A stretch of 64,000 nucleotides of DNA. Origin: Muscardinus avellanarius. Its lineage: Eukaryota > Chordata > Mammalia > Rodentia > Gliridae. Both the position numbers and the translations under genes were made by a program. The notes under the pieces were generated by a model. It made no database searches. It was given only the letters and a program-made list of their open reading frames with translations, and was not told where the DNA came from. This document shows, piece after piece, positions 9,742 to 21,525 of this stretch (position 1 is its first letter; each line of letters starts with the position of its first letter). The stretch covers positions 108,765,040 to 108,829,039 of the forward strand of contig OY726564.1 in the NCBI GenBank assembly GCA_963383645.1. Direction: 5' to 3'.

Positions 9742-10658
9742 TTAGTTGTCTGTTGGATGGAAAATCTTGTTTCTCTGGCTCTGGTGTGTGTTACCTATTC
9801 CTTCTTTGTAGTTAATCTCTTTGAGTATTTTCTCTAGTGCTGGTTTTGAAGACATAAATTCCTTCAGTTTCTGTTTGTCATGGAAGCTTCTTATTTCCTC
9901 ATCTAATTTGATAGAAAGTTTTGCTGGGTAGGACATTTTTGGCTGGAAGTTGTTTTCTTTCAGAGTATGGAATATGTTTCTCCAAGCCCTTCTGGCTCTC
10001 ATGACTTGGTTTGGGAAGTCTGGAGTGATTCTAATTGGTTTGCCTCTGAATGTCACTTGGCCCTTTGTTTTTGTTGCCTTTAAGATTCTCTGCTTGGCTT
10101 CCACAGTGGTCATTTTTACAATTATGTGGCATGGGGATCCTCTTCTCCGATCCTGTCTAAAGGGAGTTCTATAAGTTTCCTGGACCTGTGTATCAACCTC
10201 TTGCTCTATGTTTATAAAATTTTCTGCTATTACTTCCTTGAAGAGATTGTTGATCCCTTTGGTTTCACCTTCTTTTCCCTCCTCTATTCCAATTATTCTT
10301 AGGTTAGCTCTCTTAAAATGGGCCCATATTTCTTCAATGTCAGATTCCTGCTGTTGGATTTTTTTTTCTAAATTAGAAACTATGCATTCATTTTTGGAGT
10401 GATCATCTTCTAGGAGCGAGATTCTATTCTCCATGTGGTCTAATCGGTTGTTTATACTTTGAATTGAGGCCTTTATTTCATGATTACATCCTTTATCTTG
10501 TTTTGGGTCTCTCTGAATTCTTTTCAAAACACCTCTATTATTTCTGCAGTTATTTTCCTGATTTGATCTTCTAGAAATCTCTGAATTTCTATTTTATCAG
10601 GTTCTGATGTTGTGGGGTTGTGGGCATTCATTGCTCCATTGTTATTTCTCTTTCCCAT
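9742..10658 (-). pseudogene. L1 ORF1 (RNA-binding chaperone), disrupted
   Basis: From the ATG at 10658 (MGKRNNNGAMN...) to the TAA at 9742. L1 ORF1p is a trimeric coiled-coil, RNA-binding nucleic-acid chaperone that packages L1 RNA. Heptad-like coiled-coil text (SINNRLDHMENRISLLEDD) is followed by the RRM-type region (IWAHFKRANLRIIGIEE) and the C-terminal domain (KPIRITPDFPNQVM, FQPKMSYPAKLS). The first 45 or so codons are cut off from the rest by a TGA at 10524-10526 and a frame change nearby; downstream, 260 codons remain open. It is therefore non-functional but fairly young. Confidence 0.9.
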
Positions 10659-11633
10659 GATTTCGGAAGTTTGTGTCTTCTCTGGGTTCTTCCCTGGGTC
10701 ACTATGACTTCACTTAAGGTGCTGTGGATCTCGAGTCTGTAGTATCTCAGTCCCCACTACTCCTTTACTGGGTTGTATCACAAAGTCTCAGACCCAGGGA
10801 GTCAATCGAGGCTGCTTTAGACCAGGGGGGGTACCAGGTTGGGCGTTCTCCTGCAGGGAGTTGTGACTATAGTGTGATATCTCTGCCACCACCACTCCCC
10901 CACTGGGTCAAGTCCCTGGGAGTCAGTACTGGGATTTCTCCTCTAGGGGCCACAATTTGACTCACTGTTGTTGAGTGCCAGATGGAGCTGTCGTGGACTT
11001 GGTGAATTTGCTGCTGCCGCCGCCAGTGGCAATATGGTGCCCTTGCCACACCCTCAGCCATGAGCCTGGTGTATTTCTTCTCTGTTTTTGAGCTCTGCTC
11101 TGAGTCCCTGTAGGGTGTGCTGAGCCCAGCCCCTGGGAGCTTTAGACGCTCCCTGCGCCGAAAAATCTGCCAAATCCTGCCCGGCTGATCCGCAGCGTCT
11201 CACCTCAGCTTGCTGTCCACCACTCCTCTCTGGAGTCTGGTGGGCTGTTGAGTTCATTGGTCTGGTGCCGTCCGGTGAAGTCGCCGCTGCCGCCAGCAGT
11301 AAGGCGCTGCTGCTGCATCCTCGGGCGTGAGGCCGGCGTATCTCCTCTGTGGCTCTGAGCTCCGTTCTTAGTTCCCCTCCTCTCTGGAGTCTGGTGCTGG
11401 AAGGGAAGATGGCATCTGTGCCGTGGGCTCTGGCTGCAGCACGGCAGTCTGGTTTCTTTCTGGTTTCTCATTTTTTCAGCCCTCTTTTTCTCTGTCCCTG
11501 GTATTTACCTTTTTTGTTTCTCTGCTGATGGTGTTTTCTGGCTATGAAAGGTGCTGATTTTGTGGTAATAGAGATTGGTTGTTAGCGGGGCTCGTAAGCC
11601 CCGCGTTTCTCCATCGCCATCTTCCCGGAAGTC
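10659..11633 (-). promoter_or_regulatory. L1 5' UTR / internal promoter remnant
   Basis: GC-rich sequence between the L1 5' terminus and the ORF1 ATG. It contains a repeated phrase (accagactccagagagga at two places, around 11225-11245 and 11380-11400 on the + strand) that suggests an internal duplication. The AAGATGGCG motif close to the 5' end matches the YY1 site used for start-site choice in human L1. Activity today is not inferable. Confidence 0.65.
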
Positions 11634-11689
11634 TCCTTTTTGAACTTTTGATCACATCTATCTAAAGCTGTGGGATGAATTAGAGATAA

Positions 11690-12381
11690 TGCTGTGGTCT
11701 GAATGTGTTTCTCCCCACCCCATTCATATAACAAAGTCCTTCTACCCTCGATGGTGGTATTAGGAGCTGGGGCCTTCGGGAGATGATCAGGTCATGAAGG
11801 TGGAGATGTCATGAATGAGATTCACGTCCTTAGAAAAGAGGCCAGAGGGAGTTAGCTGCCTTAACCCTTTCAACACAAGAGGGTGAAATGAAAACAAAAC
11901 AAAACAAAACTGCTGTGAAGGAATGGGTCTCACAAGACACCAGATCTGCCAATGCTTTGATTATTTAAAATGTACTTTTAGCCGGGCGTGGTGGTGCACG
12001 CTTGTAATCCCCGCGCTTGGGAGGCGGAGACAGGAGGATCGCGCAGGTTCGAAGCCAGTGGCGCTGGCGTAAGAGACCCTGTTTCAAAAATATAAAATAG
12101 GTCTGGGAGTGTAACCTGGAGGTAGAAGGGTTTCCAGGAACCCCAGTACCAACAACAACAACAACAAAATATTTTTATTAGTGCCATAGTCTTACATCAT
12201 AATGTAAGTTATAGTGGTAGTGTCATACGTGCACACAGCTCTGGGTAGGCTTTCCCCAGCTCTCTCCCATAATGCCTTCGTTTTGGATTTCCCAGTCTCC
12301 AGAATTGTGAGAAATAAGTTTTTGTTTATAAGCCAGCCAGCCTAGAGTATATTGTTATAGTGGCTTAAATGGATTAAGACA
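11690..12381 (+). repeat. MLT1/MST-type LTR (MaLR, ERVL class), interrupted
   Basis: Starts tgctgtggtctgaatgtg, continues with ggtattaggagctggggcc and gatcaggtcatgaagg, and ends with cccagtctccagaattgtgag, aagtttttgtttataagcc and ggattaagaca: the order of a MaLR-type LTR. It is an old solo LTR with no coding potential. A CpG-rich B1-dID SINE (11980-12168) and a short L1 3'-end-like piece (about 12170-12260) are inserted in it. Confidence 0.75.
11980..12168 (+). mobile_element. B1-dID SINE, CpG-rich subfamily
   Basis: Begins agccgggcgtggtggtgc, has the diagnostic 'taatccccgcgcttgggagg' and 'ggtctgggagtgtaacc' tail, and ends in gaaccccagtaccaacaac. It interrupts the LTR. Confidence 0.9.
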
Positions 12382-12387
12382 AGGTCA

Positions 12388-12619
12388 TTTTTTTTTTTTT
12401 TTTTTTGGTTTTGTTTTTTGGTGTGCGGTACTGAGGATTGAACCCAGGGGCATTCTACCTCTGAGTTACACTCCCAGCCTTATTTTATCTTTATTTTGAA
12501 ATAGGTTCTCACTAGGTTGACGAGAGTCTTACTGAATTCTGAGGCTGTCTTTGAACCTGTGATCCTTCTATCTCAGCCGCCCAAGTACAGGGATTACAGG
12601 CCACCACCATGCCTGGCTA
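12388..12619 (-). repeat. B1-dID SINE
   Basis: Poly-T, then ID tail in antisense (ggtactgaggattgaaccc), then B1 body ending ccaccaccatgcctggct. Confidence 0.92.
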
Positions 12620-12632
12620 GACAGTCTTTTTG

Positions 12633-12638
<6 letters not shown>

Positions 12639-12664
<26 letters not shown>

Positions 12665-12847
12665 GGTGTGTGTGGTACTGGGGATGGAGCCTAGGGGCAT
12701 TCTACCTCGGAGCTACATCACAAGCCTATTTTTCATTTTTATTCTGAAACAGGGTCTCACTAGGCTGATGGGAGTCTCACTACTTGCGGAGGCTGTCCTT
12801 GAACCTCTGAAGCACTGAGATTACTGGCATATGTTACCATGCCTGGT
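12639..12847 (-). repeat. B1-dID SINE
   Basis: Poly-T, GT stretch, ggtactggggatggagcc, and body ending gttaccatgcctggt. It sits directly after the previous copy in the same orientation. Confidence 0.9.
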
Positions 12848-12918
12848 TTGGTATAAAATGTTTTTAGGGCTCTACTTCAGATTGTTTTTATAGTTGAAAA
12901 TATAAGAACATGTCTTTC

Positions 12919-13134
12919 TTTTTTTTTTCTATTTTTCCCCCCCTAGGGATTGAGACCAGGGTATTGTACCTCTGAGCTACACCCCCAGCTCTTATTTTAT
13001 TTTAAATTTTGAAACAGGGTCTCACTAAATTGCTAAGGGTCTTGCTAAATTGCTGAGACTGGCTTTGAACCTGTAATCCTCCTGTCTCAGCTTCCCAAAT
13101 ACTGGAATTACAGGTATGTGCCACTGTACTCAGT
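12919..13134 (-). repeat. B1-dID SINE
   Basis: Poly-T, then gggattgagaccagggtattg, gaaacagggtctcactaaattg, ending gtgccactgtactcagtgg. Confidence 0.88.
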
Positions 13135-13633
13135 GGAACATATTTTAGAACAGTAATTTTAGAACAATTCTACAATACAGAAATTTTGCTCAAGTCAGGC
13201 TTCTTCCGTGCTTAAGTTTGAAACTGAGAGTCCCCTCTACTCCATCCACACATACGTACAGTCTGTGCCTTGTGATTCATACATGTATCCTGCTGACACA
13301 CAGTCCTGGTGGTGACTCAGCTTCTTGAATTTTCTGAACTTTCCCTGATGGAACAGGTCTCTTATTCATGAAATTAAGATAGTTCATTTTAATTAAAAAA
13401 AATATGACCAAGAAAGACATAGTGACCTCTCCTATATTCTATTTATGTAAATTGTGTTCGTTATTTGGTCAATAAGAGCTTTTATTTTCTGATTTCTGGC
13501 TCTGAAATGGAGGAATCGGTCGGCTAGTTCCAAATTCCTTGTTCCTCTCCTTAAATAGCATTTCCCCAAATGATTCGTGAGTCCTGCCTGCAGCACAGTC
13601 TGAGGCAGTATAGGTCGACCATGCGCCAGCAGT
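13135..13633. other. Intergenic DNA, nothing recognised
   Basis: No repeat or exon signal that I can support between the SINE trio and the minisatellite. Confidence 0.4.
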
Positions 13634-14172
13634 CCCCCGCAGTGTCCGTGTGGGCCCGTGCGCTGGGGTCCCCCGCAGTGTCCGTGTGGGCCTGTGTGTG
13701 CGCTGGGGTCCCCCGCAGTGTCCGTGTGGGCCTGTGTGTGCGCTGGGGTCCCCCGCAGTGTCTGTGTGGGCCTGTGTGCTGGGGTCCCCCGCAGTGTCTG
13801 TGTGGGCCTGTGCACTGGGGTCCCCCGCAGTGTCTGTGTGGGCCTGTGTGTGCGCTGGGGTCCCCCGCAGTGTCTGTGTGGGCCTGTGTGTGCGCTGGGG
13901 TCCCCCGCAGTGTCTGTGTGGGCCTGTGTGTGCGCTGGGGTCCCCCGCAGTGTCTGTGTGGGCCTGTGTGCGCGCTGGGGTCCCCCGCAGTGTCTGTGTG
14001 GGCCTGTGTGTGCGCTGGGGTCCCCCCGCAGTGTCTGTGTGGGCCTGTGTGCTGGGGTCCCCCGCAGTGTCTGTGTGGGCCTGTGTGTGCGCTGGGGTCC
14101 CCCGCAGTGTCTGTGTGGGCCTGTGTGCTGGGGTCCCCCGCAGTGTCTGTGTGGGCCTGTGCACTGGGGTCC
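13634..14172. repeat. Minisatellite, 14 copies of a 31-42-bp unit
   Basis: The phrase cccccgcagtgt recurs 14 times, followed by gtgtgggcctgtg and a variable gtgtgcgctggggt segment. Short (about 36 bp) and long (about 40 bp) unit types alternate irregularly. Reading frames of up to about 250 codons cross the array on both strands only because the unit lacks stops. Confidence 0.95.
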
Positions 14173-14746
14173 CTCCCTCCGTAGCTCACATCAGGGAAGG
14201 GAGGGAACGTGTGACCGGCTCTGACAACCTCTCCCAGGGGGCCTGTGCTCGCTGGGCTAGAAGAGTGTTTTATACTTTGCCTTGGCATGGCTCCTCTCTT
14301 CCAGATAAGCATAAGAATGTCTTTAGAATTCTTGAGTGTGTTTGAAGCAGAGAGAGAAAAAAATCCAAATCTATTTAAGATTCAGCAGAGGGTTCTGAAG
14401 CGTTAAGTGTTCAGGAAAGTTACCACTCGTCATTGATTTTTACATAACAGAACACCTTTCTGGTTCCTTCTGATTACCTAAGTAGCTGTCCTTGGGGGGG
14501 TGGGGGGGGAATATACTTAAAAGTGTAGCGTAAAAGAAAAGTCATCCGGAATCTCATCACTTTAAGATATCTAATTAACACTTTTATAAACTTATACATA
14601 CTTCTCTTTTAAGCACACACATGACTTGCAAAGAGATAACTTTCTAAGAGTGAGTAATAAGTCCTGTGTCATTGTAGAATCTTTAAAAAAATCCCTTTCA
14701 TACTTTCTTTCTCAGACAAAGGAAGTACTATTCACTTCCAGGTCTA

Positions 14747-14749
<3 letters not shown>
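14173..14749. other. Intergenic DNA, nothing recognised
   Basis: No feature supported apart from a short G run near 14494-14510. Confidence 0.4.
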
Positions 14750-14784
<35 letters not shown>

Positions 14785-14960
14785 CCTGAGGATTGAACCC
14801 AGGAACATTCTACATCCAAGCTACAACCCCTTTTATGTTTTGTTGCAAAATAGGGCCTCACTAGGTTGCCGAGAGTCTTGATACATTGCTGAGAACCCTG
14901 GAATCTCTGTCTCAGCTTCCCAAGTACTAAAATTACAGATATGTGCCACCACACCCGACC
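14750..14960 (-). repeat. B1-dID SINE with (GT)n at its tail
   Basis: About 15 GT units (14750-14780) replace the A tail, then tgaggattgaacccagg and a body ending gtgccaccacacccgacc. Confidence 0.9.
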
Positions 14961-15420
14961 AGGTATGTATTTTTATACACTTTTATCTATGTTGATACAT
15001 ATACATTCATCTGTAATCTAAATAGGTAAGCATAATTATGGACATACAATGGCGTATGGGATAATATAATTTCCACTCAGTACTATGTCATGGAGAACCC
15101 TTTAAGTCATGGAGATAGCCCTGAAGTATTGTCTTATTAGATGGTCCAATGTTTCCCAACATAAATGACTCAAAATTCATTCATCCATTTTCCTACTCAT
15201 GAGCAAGCCTTTTCAATTTTTTTGCCATTCCAAACTCATAGTTGTTTATTGAACTAACATTCATCATGCTAAGGGTCCCCAAATTTTCCTTTCTCAATTT
15301 CTTATCCTGATATTTTAAGGGGGTGAATTATTAACCTGCTGTTATGATTGTTTATAAAGTCAATATAATATTTAGGTTCTCCTTGGAATTATTATTTAGA
15401 TATACAAAGGGGTATGTGTG
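14961..15420. repeat. Probable ancient L1M 3' end pieces
   Basis: Phrases such as ttatctatgttgatacata, aacatacaatggcg-like text and 'tgtcatggagaacccttt' resemble old L1 3' UTR sequence. Divergence is too high for a firm family call. Confidence 0.35.
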
Positions 15421-16983
15421 TTTCTTTTAGTAATTTCACTAGCGTCTTCTTTAAAACAGACCTTCTCAACATGGTGGTCAGATCATGTTTCCAGCTTTGG
15501 GAGCTACACACTAAATAATTCCGTTGGGAAACTATTGCTGCTACAGAAAGGTTCCGCGTGGCTGACGTGGCATCAGAGTTTACAGTGTCTGCCAGCTGTG
15601 AGTAATAGCAGGCTGTCATGATGGGATGTAGCAGAAGCAGCAGCAGCAACTTCTGATTTAGAAGCAAAAGATGTAAGTACTTATTTGCACCATTAACCAA
15701 TTAACCCGAACCAAACTCAAAGAATGCTAAGAGGGCATACAATTCCCACTGGAGACCCTTCTAGCAGATTTATTTGAGAAGTATTTGGTCTTAACTAGAG
15801 GAGAGTGGCATTGAGTCAGCACATGGTTTCAGCAAAATGAAGTACTTAACAGGAATTTGTATTAAAAAAAAAAAAAAAAAAGGAAGGAAAAAAACCCCAG
15901 AAAAACTAACTTTCAAGCCCTAACTCTGTAGCTGCCTGTGTAGATACCTGTGGACCTGGCAGGGGCTGTCCCTGGTGGGCGGAGGGCGTGGCTGACGTGC
16001 ACGTGATTTCAACTTGGAACAAACTTGAGGCAAGTTTGCTTATGGCAGGATGGAAGGAGGCTTAGCAATCACAGAGTTTGGGGGCGAGGAGAGAGCCTGT
16101 TAAATATTTTAAAGAGGCTTCAAGCGGGTTAAAGCTGACTCAGAGGCAACGTGGAAACTTCTGTTCTCAAGCTGTATAGATGACTAGGGGCATGGTGCCT
16201 GCCAACTCTGTAATAAGCGAAGCCTTGGCCCAGTTCCCCTTAGCAAGAGGTGGCTCTGTGGCTGCTGGTCCTGAAGCTTCAACCCCAGAAGGCATGTCCA
16301 GGGCTCCCGGTATTTTCAGGGTTCGTAAGCCATGTGTTCATGAGTTGGTGAGTTTATTTTTTTATTCTTTCTGTTGGGACTTTACTCTGATTCTGCATGA
16401 GAACTTACGAATGACCACCAGGTATCTCTCCCGAGTACAGTTAACTTACTGACCAACAGATATTTCTGATGGCCCCCTCTGTGCTGACTGTACCTAAGTG
16501 AGCGAGGAGGGAGGTTGCCGTCCCTGTGGAGTCTGCGACCCACAAGGCAAACACGTGCTGTGAGAAGAGGCGCGATCGCTGGGCTGGGGGACTGGAGACC
16601 TGGCCGTGCGTCCTGGCGTCGACCCCTCACACCACAGGGCACTCTGGGCTTTGGCTTCTGTGCTCTGCAGTGGAAGCACTGGGGGGGCCACCTCTCGGGC
16701 AGTCGATCCCTCACTCAGGAGAGTTTCCCTCCGGCCGAGTGGCTTCTCACACAACAGGGTTTTCTCTACATTCGGGTTGGAGACAGGCGCTTTACTTATA
16801 CAAGAGATCTCACCTGTCACCAAGTGGGTCTCATCACACTGTGATGTTCTGTAGCAGAAACTGGAAGAATCCTTCTAGATGGGCCCACTTATAACATGAT
16901 ATTGGTAGGAGGTAAGGCTGCTTTTGAGAAAGTTGTATTAAAGGTTGTGAGTCTACACCAAATCATCTTAAATATTCAACCCA
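15421..16983. other. Intergenic DNA, nothing recognised
   Basis: A run of 17 A at 15865-15881 is the only simple repeat. Reading frames of 82-122 codons at 16500-16890 overlap on both strands without splice or codon support and are treated as chance. Confidence 0.4.
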
Positions 16984-17078
16984 TTCTTCCTTCCTTCCTT
17001 CCCTTTCCCTCCTCCCTCTTTCTCCTTCCTTCTTTCATTCCTTCCCTTCTTTCTTTCCTTTCTTGCTTCTTTCTTTCT
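16984..17078. repeat. Pyrimidine-rich (TTCC/TTTC)n tract
   Basis: Almost pure C/T over about 95 bp, feeding into the antisense tail of the next SINE. Confidence 0.85.
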
Positions 17079-17271
17079 GAGCCAGGGATTGAACTCAGGG
17101 ACATTCTACCTCCAAACTATACCCCTAACCCTATATTATTTTTAATCTTGAAACAGTCTCACTAGGTTGATGAGAGTCTCACTACTTGCTGAGGCTGGCC
17201 TCAAACCTGTGATCCTCCTGTCTCAGCCTCACAAATGCTGGGATTACAAGTGTGTGCCACCACGCCCAGCT
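17079..17271 (-). repeat. B1-dID SINE
   Basis: gggattgaactcagggacattc, then gaaacagtctcactaggttg, ending gccaccacgcccagct. Confidence 0.9.
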
Positions 17272-17390
17272 TCAGGCTTCTATTTTCAAAATAGTGATTG
17301 GAACAAGGACCTTCACTGCTGCTGACTTTTGATGGACAAAACCACAATAACCCGCCACTAAAGAAAATGAGAAAATGAAATTACTTAAGA

Positions 17391-17590
17391 TTTTTTTTTT
17401 TTTTTTGGTGGTACTGGGGTTCCTGGAAGCCCTTCTATCTCCGGGCTACACTCCCAGACCTATTTTTAAATTTTTATTTGGAAACAGGGTCTCCTAAGCC
17501 AGCGCGCGCGGCTAGCTTCGAACCTGCGCGATCCTCCTGTCTCTGCCTCCCAAGCGCGGGGATTACAAGCCTGCGCCACCACGCCCGGCT
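17391..17590 (-). mobile_element. B1-dID SINE, CpG-rich subfamily
   Basis: Poly-T, ggtggtactggggttcctgg, ctccgggctacactcccagacc, a CpG-rich body (agccagcgcgcgcggc; cccaagcgcggggattac) and the end cgccaccacgcccggct. Little CpG decay marks a young copy. Confidence 0.92.
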
Positions 17591-17960
17591 TAAGATTTCT
17601 TAAAATAGGTGTGACCTACAGATTTAAGTTGGAAGAAAGTGAATTGAGTTGAAAAATCAGGCAAATGTGGTTTCAAGTAAAATGGAAAATACCCCCCCTC
17701 CCCACTGGTGGGTATTATGCTTAATGCCCACCCACCTGCCTATGCACCAGTGGGCAAGGCCAGCTCCTCCTTTCTGGACCCTTCCACCAGCCCCGTGGAT
17801 CGCGGCAGACACCATCACGTGCGTGTGTGGCTTGATCCATGCTCTGCTGGTTCTCTCTACCTCTTCCTCTTTGTCGGCACTCTCCTCCTTTGATGCTCCT
17901 CTGACTCTTATTTTCTTGGTCTTTGTGGATTTTCCTTTCTATGCTTTCTACCTTAAACCA

Positions 17961-18199
17961 TTCTTCTTCTTCTTCTTCTTCTTTTTTTTTTTTTTGTAAC
18001 TAGGAATTGAATCCAGGGGCATTCTACCTTTAAGCTCCACCCCAAGTTCAATTTTTTATTATTCTTTTTTTTGGAAACAGGGTCTCCCTAAGTTACAGAG
18101 GGCTTCACTAAGTAGCTGAGGCTGGCCTTGAACCTGCGACCCTCAGGTTCCCGTCCTCCCAAGTACTGGGATTACAAGTGTATGCCATCATGCCCGGCC
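17961..18199 (-). repeat. B1-dID SINE with probable target-site duplication
   Basis: A CTT/poly-T tail, then ggaattgaatccaggggcattc, ending gccatcatgcccggcc. Flanks taaaccattctt (about 17954) and taaaccattattctt (about 18201) look like the duplicated target. Confidence 0.88.
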
Positions 18200-19165
18200 C
18201 TAAACCATTATTCTTGACGTGAAGTCTGTGCTCATCCTTGACAACCATAGCCAGGATGTTAGTTAATGATCACTCGTGTGCTGATAAATACCCACATCAA
18301 AGCACATGGCAATCTTCAGAAAGGAAGTGGTGGCTCAAGGCTGCTTACTGCAGATGCCCAACTCCTCAGACTTCTCTCAGGAGCCCCGGCTTACGGTTGC
18401 TGCCTCAGACACCTCCAGTGCATCGTCTTGGAGGCCACGTGTCTCACTGTGTCCTGCCCCAAGCCCACTTTTCCCCACTACTGCTTCTCTCAGTAAAATG
18501 AGTTTCAGAGTTGGCCAGGGACATCACCATCTCCAGTCACCAGGCCCTTGGACATCCAGTGCATCTAATCTGAGCCCACCCCTGCCCCGCCCTACCCCAA
18601 TGCCTGTGCTGATTGAAGGAGGAGGATGGAAAGCATCCCCTAAGGCTCACATGCCTGCATCTGGACACACCCTGCCCAAACCATTCTCTATATTGCCACT
18701 TCCGTGGTTTTCTAAAATGCCAGCTTGATCTTGTTACCCACTGGCTTTGATCTTCCAGAAGCCCCTCGTGGTCTTCAGTCAAGCGCCAAAACCTCCAGAG
18801 TTCTGTCCTGACTCCATGGTCTTTCCTTCTCCATGTTGCTGAATGGGCACTCCCCTCCAGCCTGACTGAGCATGAGGGGGCCACTAAAACCCTCCCAGCA
18901 GAACCCCCTGCATGCCTGGGGTCATCCTGACTCTTCTTTGAGGCTCCCTCCCTCCCACAACTCACCAAATCAAGTCCTAATTACCCAGCAAGTTTCAACG
19001 AGAGCTTTCTCCCACAGTAAGTCAAACTGCTGCCCTCTCTGCACACGCAATCTGTATGGAACCTCTACCCTAACACCCGTCATGGTGTTAAAGACTTTAG
19101 TTTATTTCTTTCTCCAGTTGATGGTGAAAACCGATGAACCAAAATCTTGTTTTTCATTTCTGTCT
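18200..19165. other. Intergenic DNA, possibly L2-derived in part
   Basis: Bases 18725-18900 (cttccagaagcccctcgtgg, ccatggtctttccttc) read like decayed L2 or similar old repeat text. No exon is supported; frames of 140 codons on opposite strands overlap and cancel each other as evidence. Confidence 0.35.
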
Positions 19166-19245
19166 TCCTAATGCTCACAGTAGCATGAGGCACGTAATGG
19201 TTAATTAGTAAGTTATTGAATGAATGAATGAATGAATGAAGAGTG
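19166..19245 (+). repeat. L2-type 3' tail
   Basis: Ends in the characteristic (TGAATGAA)n run, gttattgaatgaatgaatg, after 'gcatgaggcacgtaatgg'. Confidence 0.55.
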
Positions 19246-21525
19246 CCTCCAGGCCAGATGGCCTCTTGCAGCTCCAGGTCGCTTCTGTTATGTCAGGCAA
19301 ACCAATGGGACGCATTCCTCTTCCGCCTTACTCAGACGTAAGTTTTGGTACAGGCTTCACGGGCATGTCTCTGGGTGTGTGCTGAGTGCTGGGTCAATCA
19401 CCGTGGCAAGGGAGACACCAGCGCCCACTAGCCAGGTCTGAATTCTGTGCCCATTCTTAGAGCAGGGGATAGAGTTGGCCCCGCACATGATCTAGAGACT
19501 GCGAGGGGGCAGGAAAGTTCACCACAGGGAAATCGATGATTTAGGTGGGAAGCCAGAGGATCAGATGCTGGACAAACAGAAGTAGCAGACGTTCGCCACA
19601 AGTCTGTGCAGTCGCCCGGGTGCTGGGAGAGCTGGGCCACGCTCGTCTTCTTCCTGGTGGGCGAGGCAGCTCGCATGGTCTCTTCAGCCTCCACTCTCAA
19701 CACTGCTCCGTGGGTTCTAGGCTCAAACCACTTAACATAAAACCACGGAGGATGCTGTAAAGGCCCCGGGCCTTCCCTTGATCTGATCATCAGCCCTTCC
19801 TTCTGCGCAGAGCCCTTCTCGCTCGCTCTCCTCTCTTGGGGACAACACACTCTGTCCTTGAGTCTGGCTGGGCGCCTCTCCCATGAGGCCTGACCCCGCG
19901 GCGTGGCGTTCCGTCGGCTTCTGCTGTCATCTTGCCATTGGAGTCGCCTGCCACCTGGTCGGTGTCCCCGTGGGGCAGTGAGCTCCAAGAAGACAAGGAG
20001 CACATTCCTGTGCTTGTCTTCGGTGGCGGAGTCTAACTCCTAAGACCAGGCTTGGCACTTGGTGGGCACTTAATAAAAACACGGTAAACGAAGTAATCAG
20101 GTTCCCACCCATCTTCTGATGATCCAGCAGAGCCCAAACTGTTCTCAATTCTTTCCATAGTGTTTGGCTTTGCAGCTTTGCTATAGGAGCCGTGGAGGAC
20201 CAGTTCATGGGGGGAGACATTGAAGACAATGAATAAACGAATTCATATTTCTCTAGGTATTATTTGTTGGATAAGAGAGGTATTTTTTATGCTCCCAGGG
20301 GTGAGGTTATCCCTTGATTGGATTCAGAGAGTGATGTCACTTATTCCACGTAGGACATCTGGACCAGCACCAAGACATGGCATTACAGCGTCACGGACGT
20401 CACGGGGTACATGAAATGCACCCCAAGTGTAAAAGGGAATACCTGTAGCAGGCTTGTGCAGAAGCAAGGTCAGGAAGGCAGTATTTATGCCGAAAGCAAC
20501 AGTATTCATTTAGGGGATGCTCCCAGGAAACAGCGGTCTTTGCCATGTTGGTTTTTTTTTTGTGTGTGTGTGAGGATTGCAGACTTATGTGCTTAGAAAA
20601 GAAACTTCTCCATCATCTTTTGTGCCCTTCAATGTCCTCCAGAAACTGAAGGTTGATTTTTTTTTTTTTTTGGCATCAGAAGTGGCTTTTATGGAAATTG
20701 CCCGAGGCGCTAAATTCAGCATTAGAACAGAACTCCCGGGGAGCTCTGCTCAATCTGCAGGCACTTATTCCAGACTGAGAGAACGGGCTGTGAGCCACCA
20801 GACACGTGTGCGCATTCCCATGGCGCTATTTCTGTCCATGGAACAGTGGGCAGAGGAGTAGAACACACCACCAAGTGGTATGAAACTTTGTTGGCTGACA
20901 AATGAGGTGAGGAGAAAATACAGAAATTAATCTTCGCGTTCTTATTTTTATCGTTAAATATCTACCTGCCTACCCATCTATCATCAGGCTGAACGAATCT
21001 ACTTAGAGGGGCTGATAATTTTGAAAGTTGTAATCACTGTGTTCACGTGGAGTGGATTTTTAGGTAATTGCATTTTTGTGCATTAAATATAGCACATGGC
21101 TATTACTAAGCAATATGCTTTTTTTTTTTTTTTTAAGAAAAGCATAGGACTTGAAGTCCTGTGATTGATTTTCTTCCATTTGATGACTCATATGGAGGCG
21201 CTGTGTGAATCTGGAGAAATCTCTTACCCTTTCTGGTCTCGCTTTTGTTGCTCTAAAAATGAACACACTCTGCTGATGCACTGGGTAATGAAACTAATAA
21301 GCCAAGGACAAGCGTCTCTGGGGAAGGCGAGCTGTGATTGCAGGGCATTATTACAATGGAGAAAGGGCAGAGTCAATATTAGAAACAATAACCTTTTATT
21401 AGATTATAAGCCAGTGCCAAAAGTACGGACAAGGTAAAACTTCAATAGAAACTGCTTTGATAAAAGCTAAATAAAAGCATATACCCTGAGCAGCCTTGAA
21501 AGTAACTTTTCCGCTATGCTTTTAT
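19246..21525. other. Intergenic DNA, almost featureless
   Basis: A short L2/MIR-like tail is visible at 20043-20098 (cttggcacttggtgggcacttaataaa). Poly-T runs occur at 20656 and 21119. Antisense frames of up to 191 codons at 19428-20003 have no splice context or recognisable product. No gene is supported. Confidence 0.4.

Larger units (their letters stand above)
9741..11633 (-). mobile_element. LINE-1, 5' end intact, truncated after ORF1
   Basis: Antisense L1 of about 1.9 kb. The 5' end (11633 downward) begins cttccgggaagatggcgatgg, an L1-like start with an AAGATGGCG (YY1-type) motif. About 975 bp of GC-rich 5' UTR follow, then ORF1. The copy ends at or just past the ORF1 stop codon at 9742-9744: there is no ORF2, no 3' UTR and no poly-A. 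New L1 insertions normally lose the 5' end, so loss of the 3' side implies a later deletion or recombination. No target-site duplication was found. Confidence 0.85.

Noticed and set aside
13432..14345. Frames of 188-253 codons on both strands at the minisatellite
   Set aside because: Five overlapping frames on both strands repeat the same motif; this is tandem-repeat openness, not coding.
19428..20003. 191-codon antisense frame as a possible gene
   Set aside because: GC-rich chance frame with no recognisable motif; competing frames exist in the same stretch.
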